DNA of 53,399 bases from Streptomyces sp. S3(2020). GTDB lineage: Bacteria > Actinomycetota > Actinomycetes > Streptomycetales > Streptomycetaceae. A program made the position numbers and the translations under genes. Position 1 is the first letter of the stretch; each line of letters opens with the position of its first letter. A model generated the notes under the pieces. It had not been told where the DNA came from and searched no databases. It saw only the letters and a list, made by a program, of their open reading frames with translations. Positions 39,760-48,497 of this stretch are shown piece after piece. The stretch spans positions 1 to 53,399 of the forward strand of contig NZ_JABERD010000053.1 in NCBI RefSeq assembly GCF_013044505.1, written 5' to 3'.

Positions 39760-40815
39760 TCAGAGGTGCGTTGTCGTCTGCGGGTACGTGGTGGCTGGTC
39801 GCGCCCGCGCGGCGGAGCCGCTGATGTCACCGCCCCGCGCCCCTGAGGCCCGATGGAGTTGCCGATCGTTTCGCAGTACGAGTAAGGCGACGTCGTCGGT
39901 CGGGGATCCCTCCGCGTGGCGCAGCAGGCCCGCGAAGACCGAGCCCAGTACCGCCTGGGGGTTCTCGCCCGCGGCCTTCGCCAGCGCCCCCGGCAGCGAG
40001 AAGAACCGGCCATGAGCGTCTCTGGCGTCCTCCGCTCCGTCCGTGTGGAGGACCAGGGTCTCGCCGGGGAGGAGGAAACCGCACTGCATGGGCTGTAGTT
40101 CCGGCGGCAGCGGGAACGGCCCGAGCGGAGGGAGGGGGTCCGCTCGGGTCAGGGTGTCCACCCGGGGTCCGCTGAGCAGATACGGCCACGGGTGGCCGCA
40201 GTTCAGTGCGCACACGTCGCCGTCCCGGCCGATCTCCAGGAGCAGTACGGTGACGAACTCCTCGGCGACCGGGTCGTCGTCCCGGGCCCGCTCGCGCAGG
40301 TGTCTGCCCAGCGCGCGCTCCAACCGGCGCAGCACACCGCCGAGTTCGGGCTCGTCATGGACGGCCTCGCGGAAGCTGCCGAGTACGGCGGCGACGGTAC
40401 CGAGCGCGGCGAGGCCATGCCCGCGGACGTCGCCCATGACGACCCGTACGCCATGCTCGGTGGCGATCACCTCGTACAGGTCTCCGCCGACGGAGGCGCC
40501 ACTGTCCGCGGAGAGCTGGGCGGCGGCGATGTCCAGGCCGTCGATACGCGGCGGGAGCGGTCGCAGCAGGGCACTCTGCGCGGCACCGGCGACCTGCCGG
40601 ATCTGCCGGAGTTCACGCAGCAGCGCGTGCCGGACGTGGAGTATCAGCCCGGTGCCGACGGCGAAGAACACGGCGCTGGTCGCGAGGCGTGCCTCGAAAC
40701 CGGTCTGCTGGGCGAGCGGGCAGGTCAGCTTGTACGTGACCGCCACGGCACCCCACGCGGTGGGTAACCCCAGCGAGAGCACCCTGCGGGGAACCCGACC
40801 CCTGATACGGATCAT
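39760..40815 (-). CDS. SpoIIE/PP2C-type serine phosphatase with membrane anchor
   Basis: From the ATG at 40815 the protein has 351 residues. Two hydrophobic segments lie near the N-terminus (LSLGLPTAWGAVAVTYKL and ATSAVFFAVGTGLILHV). The SpoIIE phosphatase domain spans about 95-320: DSGASVGGDLYEVIATEHG, VVMGDVRGHGLAALGTV, LVLHTDGAEDARD and PTDDVALLVLR, with the metal-binding Asp residues intact. It likely dephosphorylates an anti-sigma-factor antagonist. The last ~27 residues (ARGGDISGSAARARPATTYP onward) are encoded by dispersed repeat copy B and are not part of the domain. Confidence 0.87.
   Translation of the reverse strand: MIRIRGRVPRRVLSLGLPTAWGAVAVTYKLTCPLAQQTGFEARLATSAVFFAVGTGLILHVRHALLRELRQIRQVAGAAQSALLRPLPPRIDGLDIAAAQLSADSGASVGGDLYEVIATEHGVRVVMGDVRGHGLAALGTVAAVLGSFREAVHDEPELGGVLRRLERALGRHLRERARDDDPVAEEFVTVLLLEIGRDGDVCALNCGHPWPYLLSGPRVDTLTRADPLPPLGPFPLPPELQPMQCGFLLPGETLVLHTDGAEDARDAHGRFFSLPGALAKAAGENPQAVLGSVFAGLLRHAEGSPTDDVALLVLRNDRQLHRASGARGGDISGSAARARPATTYPQTTTHL
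39773..39847. repeat. dispersed Streptomyces-type repeat, copy B (long variant)
   Basis: It carries GTCGTCTGCGGG and TGGCTGGTCGCGCCC at one end and CCCCGCGCCCCTGAGG at the other, with an inserted GCGCGGCGGAGCCGC block compared with copies A and C. It overlaps the 3' end of the phosphatase gene. Confidence 0.6.
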
Positions 40816-40956
40816 GCCGATGGCCCCCCAATAGGCCCAGACAGCACAGAAGGACCGACCCCTAGAGGCCGGTCCGATTCTGTCGACAGCATGACCCGGA
40901 AGGACCAGATCACCAGCAAACGTCACCCTATTGAGTGAGGTGACTGCAATGCGCGC

Positions 40957-41001
40957 CTCAGGGGCGCGGGGAACTGCGCAACCAGCCACAGCTCACCCGC
41001 A
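40957..41001. repeat. dispersed Streptomyces-type repeat, copy C
   Basis: CTCAGGGGCGCGGGGAACTG followed by CGCAACCAGCCACAG is the reverse orientation of copy A. It lies just downstream of the pheT stop codon, in the 200-bp gap before the phosphatase gene. Confidence 0.6.
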
Positions 41002-41015
41002 CCCGGCACACGGCC

Positions 41016-43526
41016 TCAGCCGCGCAGGACCGCTCCCGTACGCTCCCCGGCAAGCGCAACAGCCGCATCCCGCGCGGCCGAAGCCTCGTCCACGGTCAGC
41101 GTCCGGTCCACGGCCCGGAACCGCAGCGCGTACGCCAGCGACTTCTTGCCCTCACCGAGCTGATCGGCGTTCTCGTACACGTCGAACAGCCGGATCGCCT
41201 CAAGGAGTTCACCCGCCCCCTCACGCAGCGCGGCCTCGACATCGCGGTGCGGCACGAACTGGTCCACGACCAGCGCGACATCCTGCGTGGCGACCGGGAA
41301 CGTCGAGATGCCCGGCGCCTGAGGCGTGTCGTCGCCGACGGCCTCCAGCGCGTCCAGGTCCAGCTCCATCGCGGCGGTACGCGCGGGCAGCCCGAACGCC
41401 TTCACCACGCGCGGGTGCAGCTCACCGGCGTGCCCGACGACCTTCTCGACGCCCTCGGCGACGACCACGAGCTCGGCGCACCGCCCAGGGTGCCACGGCC
41501 CGTACTGCCCACCGCGGACGACCAGTTCGGCACCGGCCTCACGGGCGACGGCCCGCGCCGCCTCGATCGCGTCGGCCCAGTCCGCCGGACGGCCCTTGCC
41601 CCACCAGCCGGCCTGCTCACGGGCGCCCGCGAGAACGGCGGCCACATGGCGCGGCTGCGCGGGCAGCACGGCGTTGAGCGAGGCGAGTTCCTCGTCGGTG
41701 GGACGCCGGTCGACGGGCAGCGAGACGGCGACACCCTGCTCCTCACGCGGCTGGAACACCAGACCCGTCTCGAAGAGCGCGAGGTCGTGCGAGCCCCGCC
41801 CGTCATTGCGCCGCAGTGCACCCAGCAGACCCGGCAGCAGCGACGTACGGAGCGCGGGCTCCTCGTCGTTGAGCGGGTTGGTCAGCTTGACGACACGGCG
41901 GGCCGGGTCGTCGGCCTCCAGGAGGAGCTGGTCGAAGACCTGCTCGCCGAGGAAGGGGTAGTTCGGCGCCTCGACGAACCCGGCACCGGCCAGTGCCCGG
42001 CCGACGCGGCGGTGCAGCCGCTGCCGGTGGGTGAGACCGCGGCCCGACGGGGGCTTGGGCAGCGTGGAGGGCAGGTTCTCGTAGCCCTCCAGGCGGATGA
42101 CCTCTTCGGCCAGGTCGTTGACCTCGGTGAGGTCGGGACGCCAGGACGGCACGGTGACGATCAGCTCGTCCTGCCCGTACACGTCGCAGCCGACCTGCTG
42201 GAGACGGCGTACGACGGTCTCGCGGCCGTACTCGACACCCGCGACCCTGTCCGGGTGGTCGGCCGCGACGGCGATGGTGTGCGGCGCGGACGGCGTGGCG
42301 ACCTCGGTGACACCGGCGTCGGCGGTGCCGCCCGCGAGGAGGACGAGGAGGTCGACCGTGCGCTGCGCGGCAGCGGCGGCGGCAGCGGGGTCGACGCCGC
42401 GCTCGAAGCGCCGGGACGCCTCGGAGGACAGCTTGTGGCGACGGGCCGTACGCGCGATCGACACCGCGTCGAAGTGCGCGGCCTCGATGACCACGTCGGT
42501 CGTGCCCTCGCCCTCCTGGTGGTCGGCGATCTCCGTGTTGGCGCCGCCCATGACACCGGCGAGGCCGATCGGGCCACGGTCGTCGGTGATGACCAGGTCC
42601 TCGGCGTGCAGCTTCCGCTTGGCACCATCGAGGGTGACGATCTCCTCGCCCTCGCCGGCCCGGCGGACACCGATGGTGCCCTGGACCAGCCCGCGGTCGT
42701 AGGCGTGCAGCGGCTGACCGAGCTCCATCATCACGTAGTTGGTGATGTCGACGGCCAGCGAGATCGGGCGCATGCCGACCTTCTGGAGCCGCCGCTGGAG
42801 CCAGAGCGGGGAGCGGGCCTCGGGGCTGAGTCCGCTCACCGTACGGGCCGTGAAGCGGTCGCAGCCGAGCGGCTCGGAGACCTGCACGGGGTAGCCGTAC
42901 GCGTTCGGGCCCGGGACGTCCAGGAGCGCCGGGTCGCGCAGCGGCAGGCCGTAGGCGATGGCGGTCTCGCGGGCGACACCGCGGATGGAGAGGCAGTCGC
43001 CGCGGTTGGCGGTGACGGCGATGTCCAGGACCTCGTCGACCAGTTCGAGGAGCTCGATGGCGTCCTTGCCGACCTCGGTCTCCGGGGGCAGCACGATGAT
43101 GCCGTGGCTGCCGTCGTCGCCCATGCCCAGCTCGTCGCCGGAGCAGATCATGCCGTGGGAGGTCTTGCCGTACGTCTTGCGCGCGGAGATCGAGAAGCCG
43201 CCCGGCAGGGTGGCGCCGGGGAGGACCACGACGACCTTGTCGCCGACGGCGAAGTTGCGGGCGCCGCAGACGATCTCCTGGGGCTCACCGGTGCCGTTGG
43301 CCTGGCCCACGTTGACCGTGCAGAAGCGGATGGGCTTCTTGAACTCGGTCAGCTCCTCGATGGTCAGCACCTGGCCGACGACGAGGGGGCCCTTGAGGTC
43401 GGCACCGAGGTGCTCGACGGTCTCGACCTCAAGGCCTGCCGAAATGAGCTTGGCCTGGACGTCACGGCCGGTTTCGGTCGCCGGCAGGTCGACGTACTCC
43501 CGCAGCCAAGAAAGCGGGACCCGCAT
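41016..43526 (-). CDS. pheT: phenylalanyl-tRNA synthetase beta subunit
   Basis: The 836-residue protein has the bacterial PheT domain order: start MRVPLSWLREYVDLPATETG, tRNA-binding EMAP-like domain at about 40-155, B3/B4 editing region at about 215-385, B5 domain at about 405-480, catalytic-like core to about 700, and the C-terminal anticodon-binding FDX-ACB domain from about 740 (ISTFPVATQDVALVVDQFVP). It pairs with PheS as an alpha2-beta2 tetramer to charge tRNA-Phe. Its ATG overlaps the pheS stop by one base (TGATG), ensuring coupled translation. Confidence 0.98.
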   Translation of the reverse strand: MRVPLSWLREYVDLPATETGRDVQAKLISAGLEVETVEHLGADLKGPLVVGQVLTIEELTEFKKPIRFCTVNVGQANGTGEPQEIVCGARNFAVGDKVVVVLPGATLPGGFSISARKTYGKTSHGMICSGDELGMGDDGSHGIIVLPPETEVGKDAIELLELVDEVLDIAVTANRGDCLSIRGVARETAIAYGLPLRDPALLDVPGPNAYGYPVQVSEPLGCDRFTARTVSGLSPEARSPLWLQRRLQKVGMRPISLAVDITNYVMMELGQPLHAYDRGLVQGTIGVRRAGEGEEIVTLDGAKRKLHAEDLVITDDRGPIGLAGVMGGANTEIADHQEGEGTTDVVIEAAHFDAVSIARTARRHKLSSEASRRFERGVDPAAAAAAAQRTVDLLVLLAGGTADAGVTEVATPSAPHTIAVAADHPDRVAGVEYGRETVVRRLQQVGCDVYGQDELIVTVPSWRPDLTEVNDLAEEVIRLEGYENLPSTLPKPPSGRGLTHRQRLHRRVGRALAGAGFVEAPNYPFLGEQVFDQLLLEADDPARRVVKLTNPLNDEEPALRTSLLPGLLGALRRNDGRGSHDLALFETGLVFQPREEQGVAVSLPVDRRPTDEELASLNAVLPAQPRHVAAVLAGAREQAGWWGKGRPADWADAIEAARAVAREAGAELVVRGGQYGPWHPGRCAELVVVAEGVEKVVGHAGELHPRVVKAFGLPARTAAMELDLDALEAVGDDTPQAPGISTFPVATQDVALVVDQFVPHRDVEAALREGAGELLEAIRLFDVYENADQLGEGKKSLAYALRFRAVDRTLTVDEASAARDAAVALAGERTGAVLRG

Positions 43527-44647
43527 CAGATCTCCATCCCGAACGGCCGGGTGAACCGGACGTCACCCTCGACCATGTCTCGCATGTCTTCGACGTTGTG
43601 GCGGAACATCAGCATCCGCTCGATGCCGAACCCGAAGGCGAACCCGCTGTACTTCTCCGGGTCGACGCCACAGGCGGTCAGCACCTTGGGGTTGACCATG
43701 CCGCAGCCGCCGAGCTCGATCCAGCCCTCGCTGGAGCAGGTGCGGCAGGGGCGGTCGGGGTTGCCGACGGACTCGCCGCGGCAGACGTAGCAGACCATGT
43801 CCATCTCGGCGGACGGCTCGGTGAACGGGAAGAAGTTCGGCCGCAGCCGGGTCTTCATGCCCTCGCCGAACAGGGCCTGGACCATGTGGTCCATGGTGCC
43901 CTTGAGGTCGGCCATGGTGAGGCCCTCGTCGACGGCCAGCAGTTCGACCTGGCGGAAGACCGGGGTGTGCGTGGCGTCGAGCTCGTCGGTGCGGTAGACG
44001 ACACCGGGACAGATCACGTAGACCGGCAGCTCGCGGTCGAGCAGCGAGCGGATCTGCACGGGCGAGGTGTGGGTGCGCAGCACGACGCCGGACTCGGTGC
44101 CGCCTTCGGGGCCCTGCACGAAGAAGGTGTCGGCCTCACCGCGGGCCGGGTGGTCCGGGCCGATGTTGAGGGCGTCGAAGTTGAACCACTCGGCCTCGAC
44201 CTGCGGGCCCTCGGCGACCTCGTAGCCCATGGCCACGAAGACGTCCTCGATGCGCTCCGACAGGGTGGTGAGCGGGTGGCGGGCGCCGGCCGGTACGCGG
44301 TCGTACGGCAGCGTGACGTCCACCGACTCCTCGACCAGGACACGCGCGTCGCGCTCGGCCTCCAGCTCGGTCTGCCGCCCGGCCAGCGCCTTGTTCACGG
44401 CGCCGCGGGCCTGTCCGACGAGCTTTCCGGCGGCGGCCTTGGCCTGCGGGGGCAGGGCGCCGATCTCGCGGTTGGCGAGGGCCAGCGGCGAGGTGCCGCC
44501 GGTGTGGGCGACCTTGGCCTCCTGGAGCGCGTCGAGGGAGTCCGCGGCGGCGAAGGCGGCGAGCGCCTCGTCCCGCATGCGCTCGATCTCTTCTGGCTTC
44601 AACGCCTCGACCTCTACAGGGTCGTACGACTTGTTCGGTGCCGACAT
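43526..44647 (-). CDS. pheS: phenylalanyl-tRNA synthetase alpha subunit
   Basis: The 373-residue subunit starts at ATG 44647 after GGGAAGAG. The N-terminal coiled coil (residues about 1-90) binds tRNA. The class-II catalytic core follows, with motif 2 in VFRQVELLAVDEGL and motif 3 in GFAFGFGIERMLMFRHNVED. The VCRGESVGNPDRPCRTC segment is a Cys-bearing insertion typical of the family. It is the first gene of pheST. I looked in the 139-bp upstream region for a Phe-codon leader peptide or T-box and did not see a convincing one. Confidence 0.98.
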   Translation of the reverse strand: MSAPNKSYDPVEVEALKPEEIERMRDEALAAFAAADSLDALQEAKVAHTGGTSPLALANREIGALPPQAKAAAGKLVGQARGAVNKALAGRQTELEAERDARVLVEESVDVTLPYDRVPAGARHPLTTLSERIEDVFVAMGYEVAEGPQVEAEWFNFDALNIGPDHPARGEADTFFVQGPEGGTESGVVLRTHTSPVQIRSLLDRELPVYVICPGVVYRTDELDATHTPVFRQVELLAVDEGLTMADLKGTMDHMVQALFGEGMKTRLRPNFFPFTEPSAEMDMVCYVCRGESVGNPDRPCRTCSSEGWIELGGCGMVNPKVLTACGVDPEKYSGFAFGFGIERMLMFRHNVEDMRDMVEGDVRFTRPFGMEI

Positions 44648-44786
44648 CTCTTCCCGTGCTTCCGATTGGCTGGCTGAAGGTCCCCGTCACCGACTCACAC
44701 AGAGGTCAGAGGGCCGTCCCTGGGACACAAAGGTGCCAAAGGCCGAGTCTAACGGGGTGGGGGTGGACGAATGCGCCCGTGGGCCG

Positions 44787-45923
44787 CTAGGCGAGATACG
44801 CCGGCGCCGCCACGGGCAACATAAATCGGAACTCCGCGCCGCCCTCGGGGGCGCGGCCGACGGTGATGGTGCCGCCGTGGGCTTCGACGATGCCCTTGAC
44901 GATGTACAGCCCGAGGCCCGTGCCGCCGCGCTTGCTGCCCCGCCAGAAGCGGGTGAAGACGCGGTTCATGGACTCCTCCGGGATGCCGGACCCTTCGTCG
45001 CTCACCGTGACCGACGTACCGGCGTCCTCCCCTTCCCGGGGTGACGCCGAGGCCGTGATGTCAATCGTGACCGTTCCCTCGCCGTGGCGCACGGCATTTT
45101 CGAGCAGGTTGCTGAGCACCTGGTCGATCTTGTCGGGGTCGGCCCACAGCATGGGCAGGGGTTGCTCGATGCGCAGCAGGAACCGGTCGGCGGTCTGCCC
45201 GGCGGCGACGTACGCCTGGATGTGCCGCCCGACCGCGGCCCCGATGTCGACGGGCTGGCGGCGCACCTCCAGTCGTCCGGAGTCGATGCGCGAGATGTCG
45301 AGCAGCTCGGCGATGAGCCGGGTGACCCGGTCGGCGTCGGCGTCGACGGTCTCCAGCATCAGCCGCTTCTGGTCGTCGGTGAACCGTTCCCACTTCGCGA
45401 GCAGGGTGGCGGTGAAGCCCTTGACGGAGGTGAGCGGCGAGCGCAGTTCGTGGGCGACGGTGGCGATCAGCTCGGCGTGACTGCGCTCGGTGCGGCGCCG
45501 GGCCTCGGTGTCACGCAGGCACACGACGACACGGTGGACCGGCCCGGTGGGCTCGGTGCGCACGTACCGCGCGGAGACGAGGACCTCGCGTCCGCCGGGA
45601 AGGAGGAGGTTGCGCTCGGGCTGCCGTCGGCGGATGGCGAGGCCCCCGTAGGGATCCGTCACCTGCCACCAGCGTCGCCCTTCCAGGTCCTCCAACGGCA
45701 GGGCCTTGTCGAGCCGCTGTCCGAGGGCCTCGGCGGCGGGGACGGCGGTGATGCGCTCGGCGGCGGCGTTGAAGCAGACGACCCGGCCGTGCTCGTCGGC
45801 GACGACCAGTCCGTCGGGCAGGAGGTCGGGGTCGATGCCGAGCCCGGCAAGGTCACCGGCGCCGGACGCGGACCCCTGCCGCACGTCCCGTGCTCCCGGT
45901 GCGCTGCTCGTGCCGACGCTCAT
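44787..45923 (-). CDS. orphan PAS sensor histidine kinase without membrane segments
   Basis: From the ATG at 45923 (MSVGTSSAPGARDV) the protein has 378 residues. GTG 45938 is an alternative start. Residues about 30-145 form a PAS domain (LPDGLVVADEHGRVVCFNAA). The dimerisation/phosphoacceptor helix is ATVAHELRSPLTSVKGFTAT (H-box). The ATPase has NLLENAVRHGEG (N-box), VSDEGSGIPEE (G1) and RGGTGLGLYIVKGIVEAH (G2). There is no transmembrane segment, so it senses a cytosolic signal. No response-regulator gene is adjacent. It stands between pheS and an RNA methyltransferase gene in a translation-gene neighbourhood. Confidence 0.9.
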   Translation of the reverse strand: MSVGTSSAPGARDVRQGSASGAGDLAGLGIDPDLLPDGLVVADEHGRVVCFNAAAERITAVPAAEALGQRLDKALPLEDLEGRRWWQVTDPYGGLAIRRRQPERNLLLPGGREVLVSARYVRTEPTGPVHRVVVCLRDTEARRRTERSHAELIATVAHELRSPLTSVKGFTATLLAKWERFTDDQKRLMLETVDADADRVTRLIAELLDISRIDSGRLEVRRQPVDIGAAVGRHIQAYVAAGQTADRFLLRIEQPLPMLWADPDKIDQVLSNLLENAVRHGEGTVTIDITASASPREGEDAGTSVTVSDEGSGIPEESMNRVFTRFWRGSKRGGTGLGLYIVKGIVEAHGGTITVGRAPEGGAEFRFMLPVAAPAYLA

Positions 45924-45973
45924 ATCCCCGTACCCCACCTCTTCGACGGAGGGCCCCCGAGCTGGTCACCCTA

Positions 45974-46825
45974 CTAGCTCTCGGTGACGGAGCGGCACCC
46001 TCCGGAGGCGCGCTGTGCACGGGCCGACGCGTAGAGACATACGGCCGCGGCGGTCGCCAGGTTCAGGCTCTCGGCCTTCCCGTGGATCGGGACGCGCACG
46101 ACGGCGTCCGCGAGCGCGCGGGTCTCCTCCGGGAGCCCCCACGCCTCGTTCCCGAAGACCCAGGCGGTCGGCCCGCCCATGGTCCCCTTGTCGAGCTCGT
46201 CGTCGAGGTCGTCGGTCCCGGCCCCGTCGGCGGCGAGGATCCGCACCCCGGCGTCCTTGAGCCCCTGGACCGCCTGCTCCACGGGGACGCCGACGGCGAC
46301 GGGGAGATGGAAGAGGGAGCCCACGGAGGCCCGTACGGCCTTGGGGTTGTAGAGATCCACGGACGCGTCGGTCAGGACGACGGCCTCGGCCCCGGCGGCG
46401 TCCGCGCACCGCAGGACGGTCCCGGCGTTCCCGGGGTCCCGGACGTTGGCGAGCACGGCGACGAGCTGGGGGCGGGCGGCGAGGATCTCCTCGAAGGGGG
46501 TGTCGAGGAACCGGCACACGCCGACGAGCCCCTGCGGGGTGACGGTGGTGGAGATGTCGGCGATGACGTCCTCGGAGGCGAGGTGCACGCGCGCTTCGAC
46601 GGCGCGGGCCTCCCCGATGATCTCGGCGTACCGCTCGGCGGCCTCGACGGTGGCGAACAACTCCACCAGGCCGTGCCCGGCGGCCTCCCGCACGGCCTGC
46701 GGCCCCTCGGCCAGGAACAGCCGCTCCTTGCCCCGGAAGTTCCGCCTGGCGAGCCGCCGGGCGGCCAGGACCCGCGGGGAACGGGGGGAGATCAGCTCAG
46801 GGGGTGCGGGGTGCATGAGGCTCAC
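45974..46825 (-). CDS. SpoU/TrmH-family RNA 2'-O-ribose methyltransferase
   Basis: The 283-residue protein starts at GTG 46825, or at ATG 46816. The substrate-binding N-terminal part (RLARRNFRGKERLFLAEGPQ) and the knotted SPOUT domain are both present: motif 1 VAVLANVRDPGNAGTVLRCA, motif 2 AWVFGNEAWGLPEETRALAD and motif 3 VRVPIHGKAESLNLATAAAV. It methylates a ribose 2'-OH of rRNA or tRNA with SAM. Proteins next to rplT in actinobacteria are usually annotated as TsnR/RlmB-like. The target is not known from sequence. It starts downstream of the rplT terminator, so it probably has its own promoter. Confidence 0.92.
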   Translation of the reverse strand: MSLMHPAPPELISPRSPRVLAARRLARRNFRGKERLFLAEGPQAVREAAGHGLVELFATVEAAERYAEIIGEARAVEARVHLASEDVIADISTTVTPQGLVGVCRFLDTPFEEILAARPQLVAVLANVRDPGNAGTVLRCADAAGAEAVVLTDASVDLYNPKAVRASVGSLFHLPVAVGVPVEQAVQGLKDAGVRILAADGAGTDDLDDELDKGTMGGPTAWVFGNEAWGLPEETRALADAVVRVPIHGKAESLNLATAAAVCLYASARAQRASGGCRSVTES

Positions 46826-46843
46826 TTTCAGAACTACACAACA

Positions 46844-46873
46844 GGACCCGCAAGCCCGAAGGCCTGCGGGTCC
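46844..46873 (-). terminator. terminator of the infC-rpmI-rplT operon
   Basis: A 13-bp stem (46844-46856 with 46861-46873, one G-U pair) is capped by a UUCG tetraloop on the transcript and followed by TGTTGTGT. It lies 34 bp after the rplT stop. Confidence 0.85.
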
Positions 46874-46907
46874 CTCATGTCACGTCGGCACTGGGCCGGC
46901 GCTTGCG

Positions 46908-47291
46908 TCACGCGGCCTTCGGCGCGTTGACGTCGGCCGGCAGAGCCTTCTGCGCGACCTCGACCAGCGCGGCGAACGCGGTGGCGTCGTTGACGGCCAG
47001 CTCGGCCAGGATCTTGCGGTCGACCTCGATGTTCGCCGCGTTCAGACCCTGGATGAGGCGGTTGTACGTCATGCCGTTCTGGCGGGCCGCAGCGTTGATG
47101 CGCTGGATCCACAGCCGACGGAAGTCACCCTTGCGCTTCTTGCGGTCGTTGTAGTTGTAGACCAGCGAGTGGGTGACCTGCTCCTTGGCCTTGCGGTACA
47201 GGCGCGAACGCTGACCGCGGTAGCCGGAGGCCGCCTCGAGGATCGCCCGGCGCTTCTTGTGGGCGTTGACTGCCCGCTTGACGCGTGCCAC
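46908..47291 (-). CDS. rplT: 50S ribosomal protein L20
   Basis: The 127-residue protein starts at GTG 47291 with an AAGGAG site. The sequence MARVKRAVNAHKKRRAILEA, SGYRGQRSRLYRKAKEQV and FRRLWIQRINAAARQNGMTY is characteristic of L20, which binds 23S rRNA early in large-subunit assembly. In other bacteria L20 represses its own operon. It is the third gene of infC-rpmI-rplT. Confidence 0.98.
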   Translation of the reverse strand: MARVKRAVNAHKKRRAILEAASGYRGQRSRLYRKAKEQVTHSLVYNYNDRKKRKGDFRRLWIQRINAAARQNGMTYNRLIQGLNAANIEVDRKILAELAVNDATAFAALVEVAQKALPADVNAPKAA

Positions 47292-47392
47292 TTGTTAACT
47301 CCTTGTAGCGGGGCCGTGGTTGGACTCACACGGCCCGGAATCGAATAGGTCCCGGTCCAGACGTACGGCGCTCAGTCAGGGCGCCGCGTACG

Positions 47393-47587
47393 TCACTTGC
47401 CGAGAAGCTTCTTGATCTTCGCGGCGTCGCCCGGGGCCATCTCGGCGTTGCCGGTGAGGCGGCGCGTCACGCGGGACGACTTGTGCTCGAGCAGGTGGCG
47501 CTTGCCGGCGCGCTCGCGGAGCACCTTGCCGGAGCCGGTGATCTTGAAGCGCTTGCTGGCACCGCTGTGCGACTTGTTCTTCGGCAT
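47393..47587 (-). CDS. rpmI: 50S ribosomal protein L35
   Basis: The 64-residue basic protein starts MPKNKSHSGASKRFKITGSG at ATG 47587. The rest (RAGKRHLLEHKSSRVTRRL) is typical of L35. The longer open frame to 47644 precedes the real start. It lies 112 bp after infC and 101 bp before rplT. Confidence 0.98.
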   Translation of the reverse strand: MPKNKSHSGASKRFKITGSGKVLRERAGKRHLLEHKSSRVTRRLTGNAEMAPGDAAKIKKLLGK

Positions 47588-47699
47588 AGCGCCGTTCTCT
47601 CCTCTGGGTGGCGCTCCGGTGCCCGGTCGTGAAACCGGGCACACGGTGGAGCGTCGCTCTTGTATCGGTTACGTCCTGTGGGACTCGCGTCCCCCGGGA

Positions 47700-48380
47700 T
47701 CACGCCTCGGCAGGGGCCTCGGCGGGAGCCTCGACAGCGGCCTCGGCAACCTCGGCGTCCGCGTTCACGGCGTCGGGGTCCGCGGCGTTCTGCGACTTGC
47801 CGGGGTTGGCCTTCGCTTCAGCCTTGCGGGCTTCCTGCGCCTGGCGGGCCTCGGCCATCGCCTCGGTCTTCTTCTTGTGCGGACCGAGAACCATGATCAT
47901 GTTTCGGCCGTCCTGCTTCGGGTTCGACTCCACGAACCCGAGGTCCTCGACGTCCGTCGCGAGACGCTGAAGCAGTCGGTAGCCGAGCTCCGGCCGGGAC
48001 TGCTCGCGACCACGGAACATGATCGTGATCTTGACCTTGTCGCCCTGCTTGAGGAACCGGACGACGTGACCCTTCTTGGTGTCATAGTCGTGCGGGTCGA
48101 TCTTCGGCCGGAGCTTCATCTCCTTGATGACCGTGTGCGCCTGGTTCTTGCGCGCCTCACGGGCCTTCATGGCCGACTCGTACTTGAACTTCCCGTAGTC
48201 CATGAGCTTGCACACGGGCGGACGGGCGTTCGCCGCGACCTCGACCAGGTCCAGGTCGTACTCCTGCGCAAGCTCCAGTGCCTTGGCCAGCGGGACGATG
48301 CCCACCTGCTCGCCACTGGGACCGACAAGTCGCACCTCGGGAACGCGAATCCGGTCGTTGATGCGGGGCTCGGCGCTGAT
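47700..48380 (-). CDS. infC: translation initiation factor IF-3, apparent AUC start
   Basis: IF-3 begins with SAEPRINDRIRVPEVRLVGP. No ATG, GTG or TTG is in a suitable place. An ATC at 48380 lies 4 bases after a strong GAGGAGG site (48391-48385), giving 226 residues, so I call a non-standard AUC start, analogous to AUU in E. coli infC. IF-3 discriminates against such codons and so limits its own synthesis. The N domain (about 1-75), linker and C domain (VKITIMFRGREQSRPELGYR, then DGRNMIMVLGPHKKK) are complete. A ~45-residue Ala/Glu-rich tail ends the protein, as in other Streptomyces IF-3. It releases 30S from 50S and checks the start codon. Confidence 0.93.
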   Translation of the reverse strand: MSAEPRINDRIRVPEVRLVGPSGEQVGIVPLAKALELAQEYDLDLVEVAANARPPVCKLMDYGKFKYESAMKAREARKNQAHTVIKEMKLRPKIDPHDYDTKKGHVVRFLKQGDKVKITIMFRGREQSRPELGYRLLQRLATDVEDLGFVESNPKQDGRNMIMVLGPHKKKTEAMAEARQAQEARKAEAKANPGKSQNAADPDAVNADAEVAEAAVEAPAEAPAEA

Positions 48381-48465
48381 GGATCCTCCTCGGTTAGCAC
48401 CACACAGCCGTCTGGCGGACGGCCGCGTTTGTCTCTTTTCGACAGACCTAACCGCGCCGAAGCAC

Positions 48466-48497
48466 AAAAAATGCCCCGGACGATCACAAGACGGGGC
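48466..48497 (-). terminator. intrinsic terminator (attenuator) in the infC leader
   Basis: GCCCCG and CGGGGC (48497-48492 and 48478-48473) form a 6-bp stem with a 13-base loop, followed directly by A then six T on the minus strand (48471-48466). It sits about 90 bp before the infC start and after the presumed promoter. Full termination here would silence IF-3, so it should be an attenuator. Confidence 0.75.

Noticed and set aside
41247..43790. 847-residue plus-strand ORF
   Set aside because: It is antisense to pheT, whose domains are all recognisable.
44648..44786. T-box or Phe-rich leader peptide before pheS
   Set aside because: No run of Phe codons, T-box sequence or terminator/antiterminator pair could be recognised.
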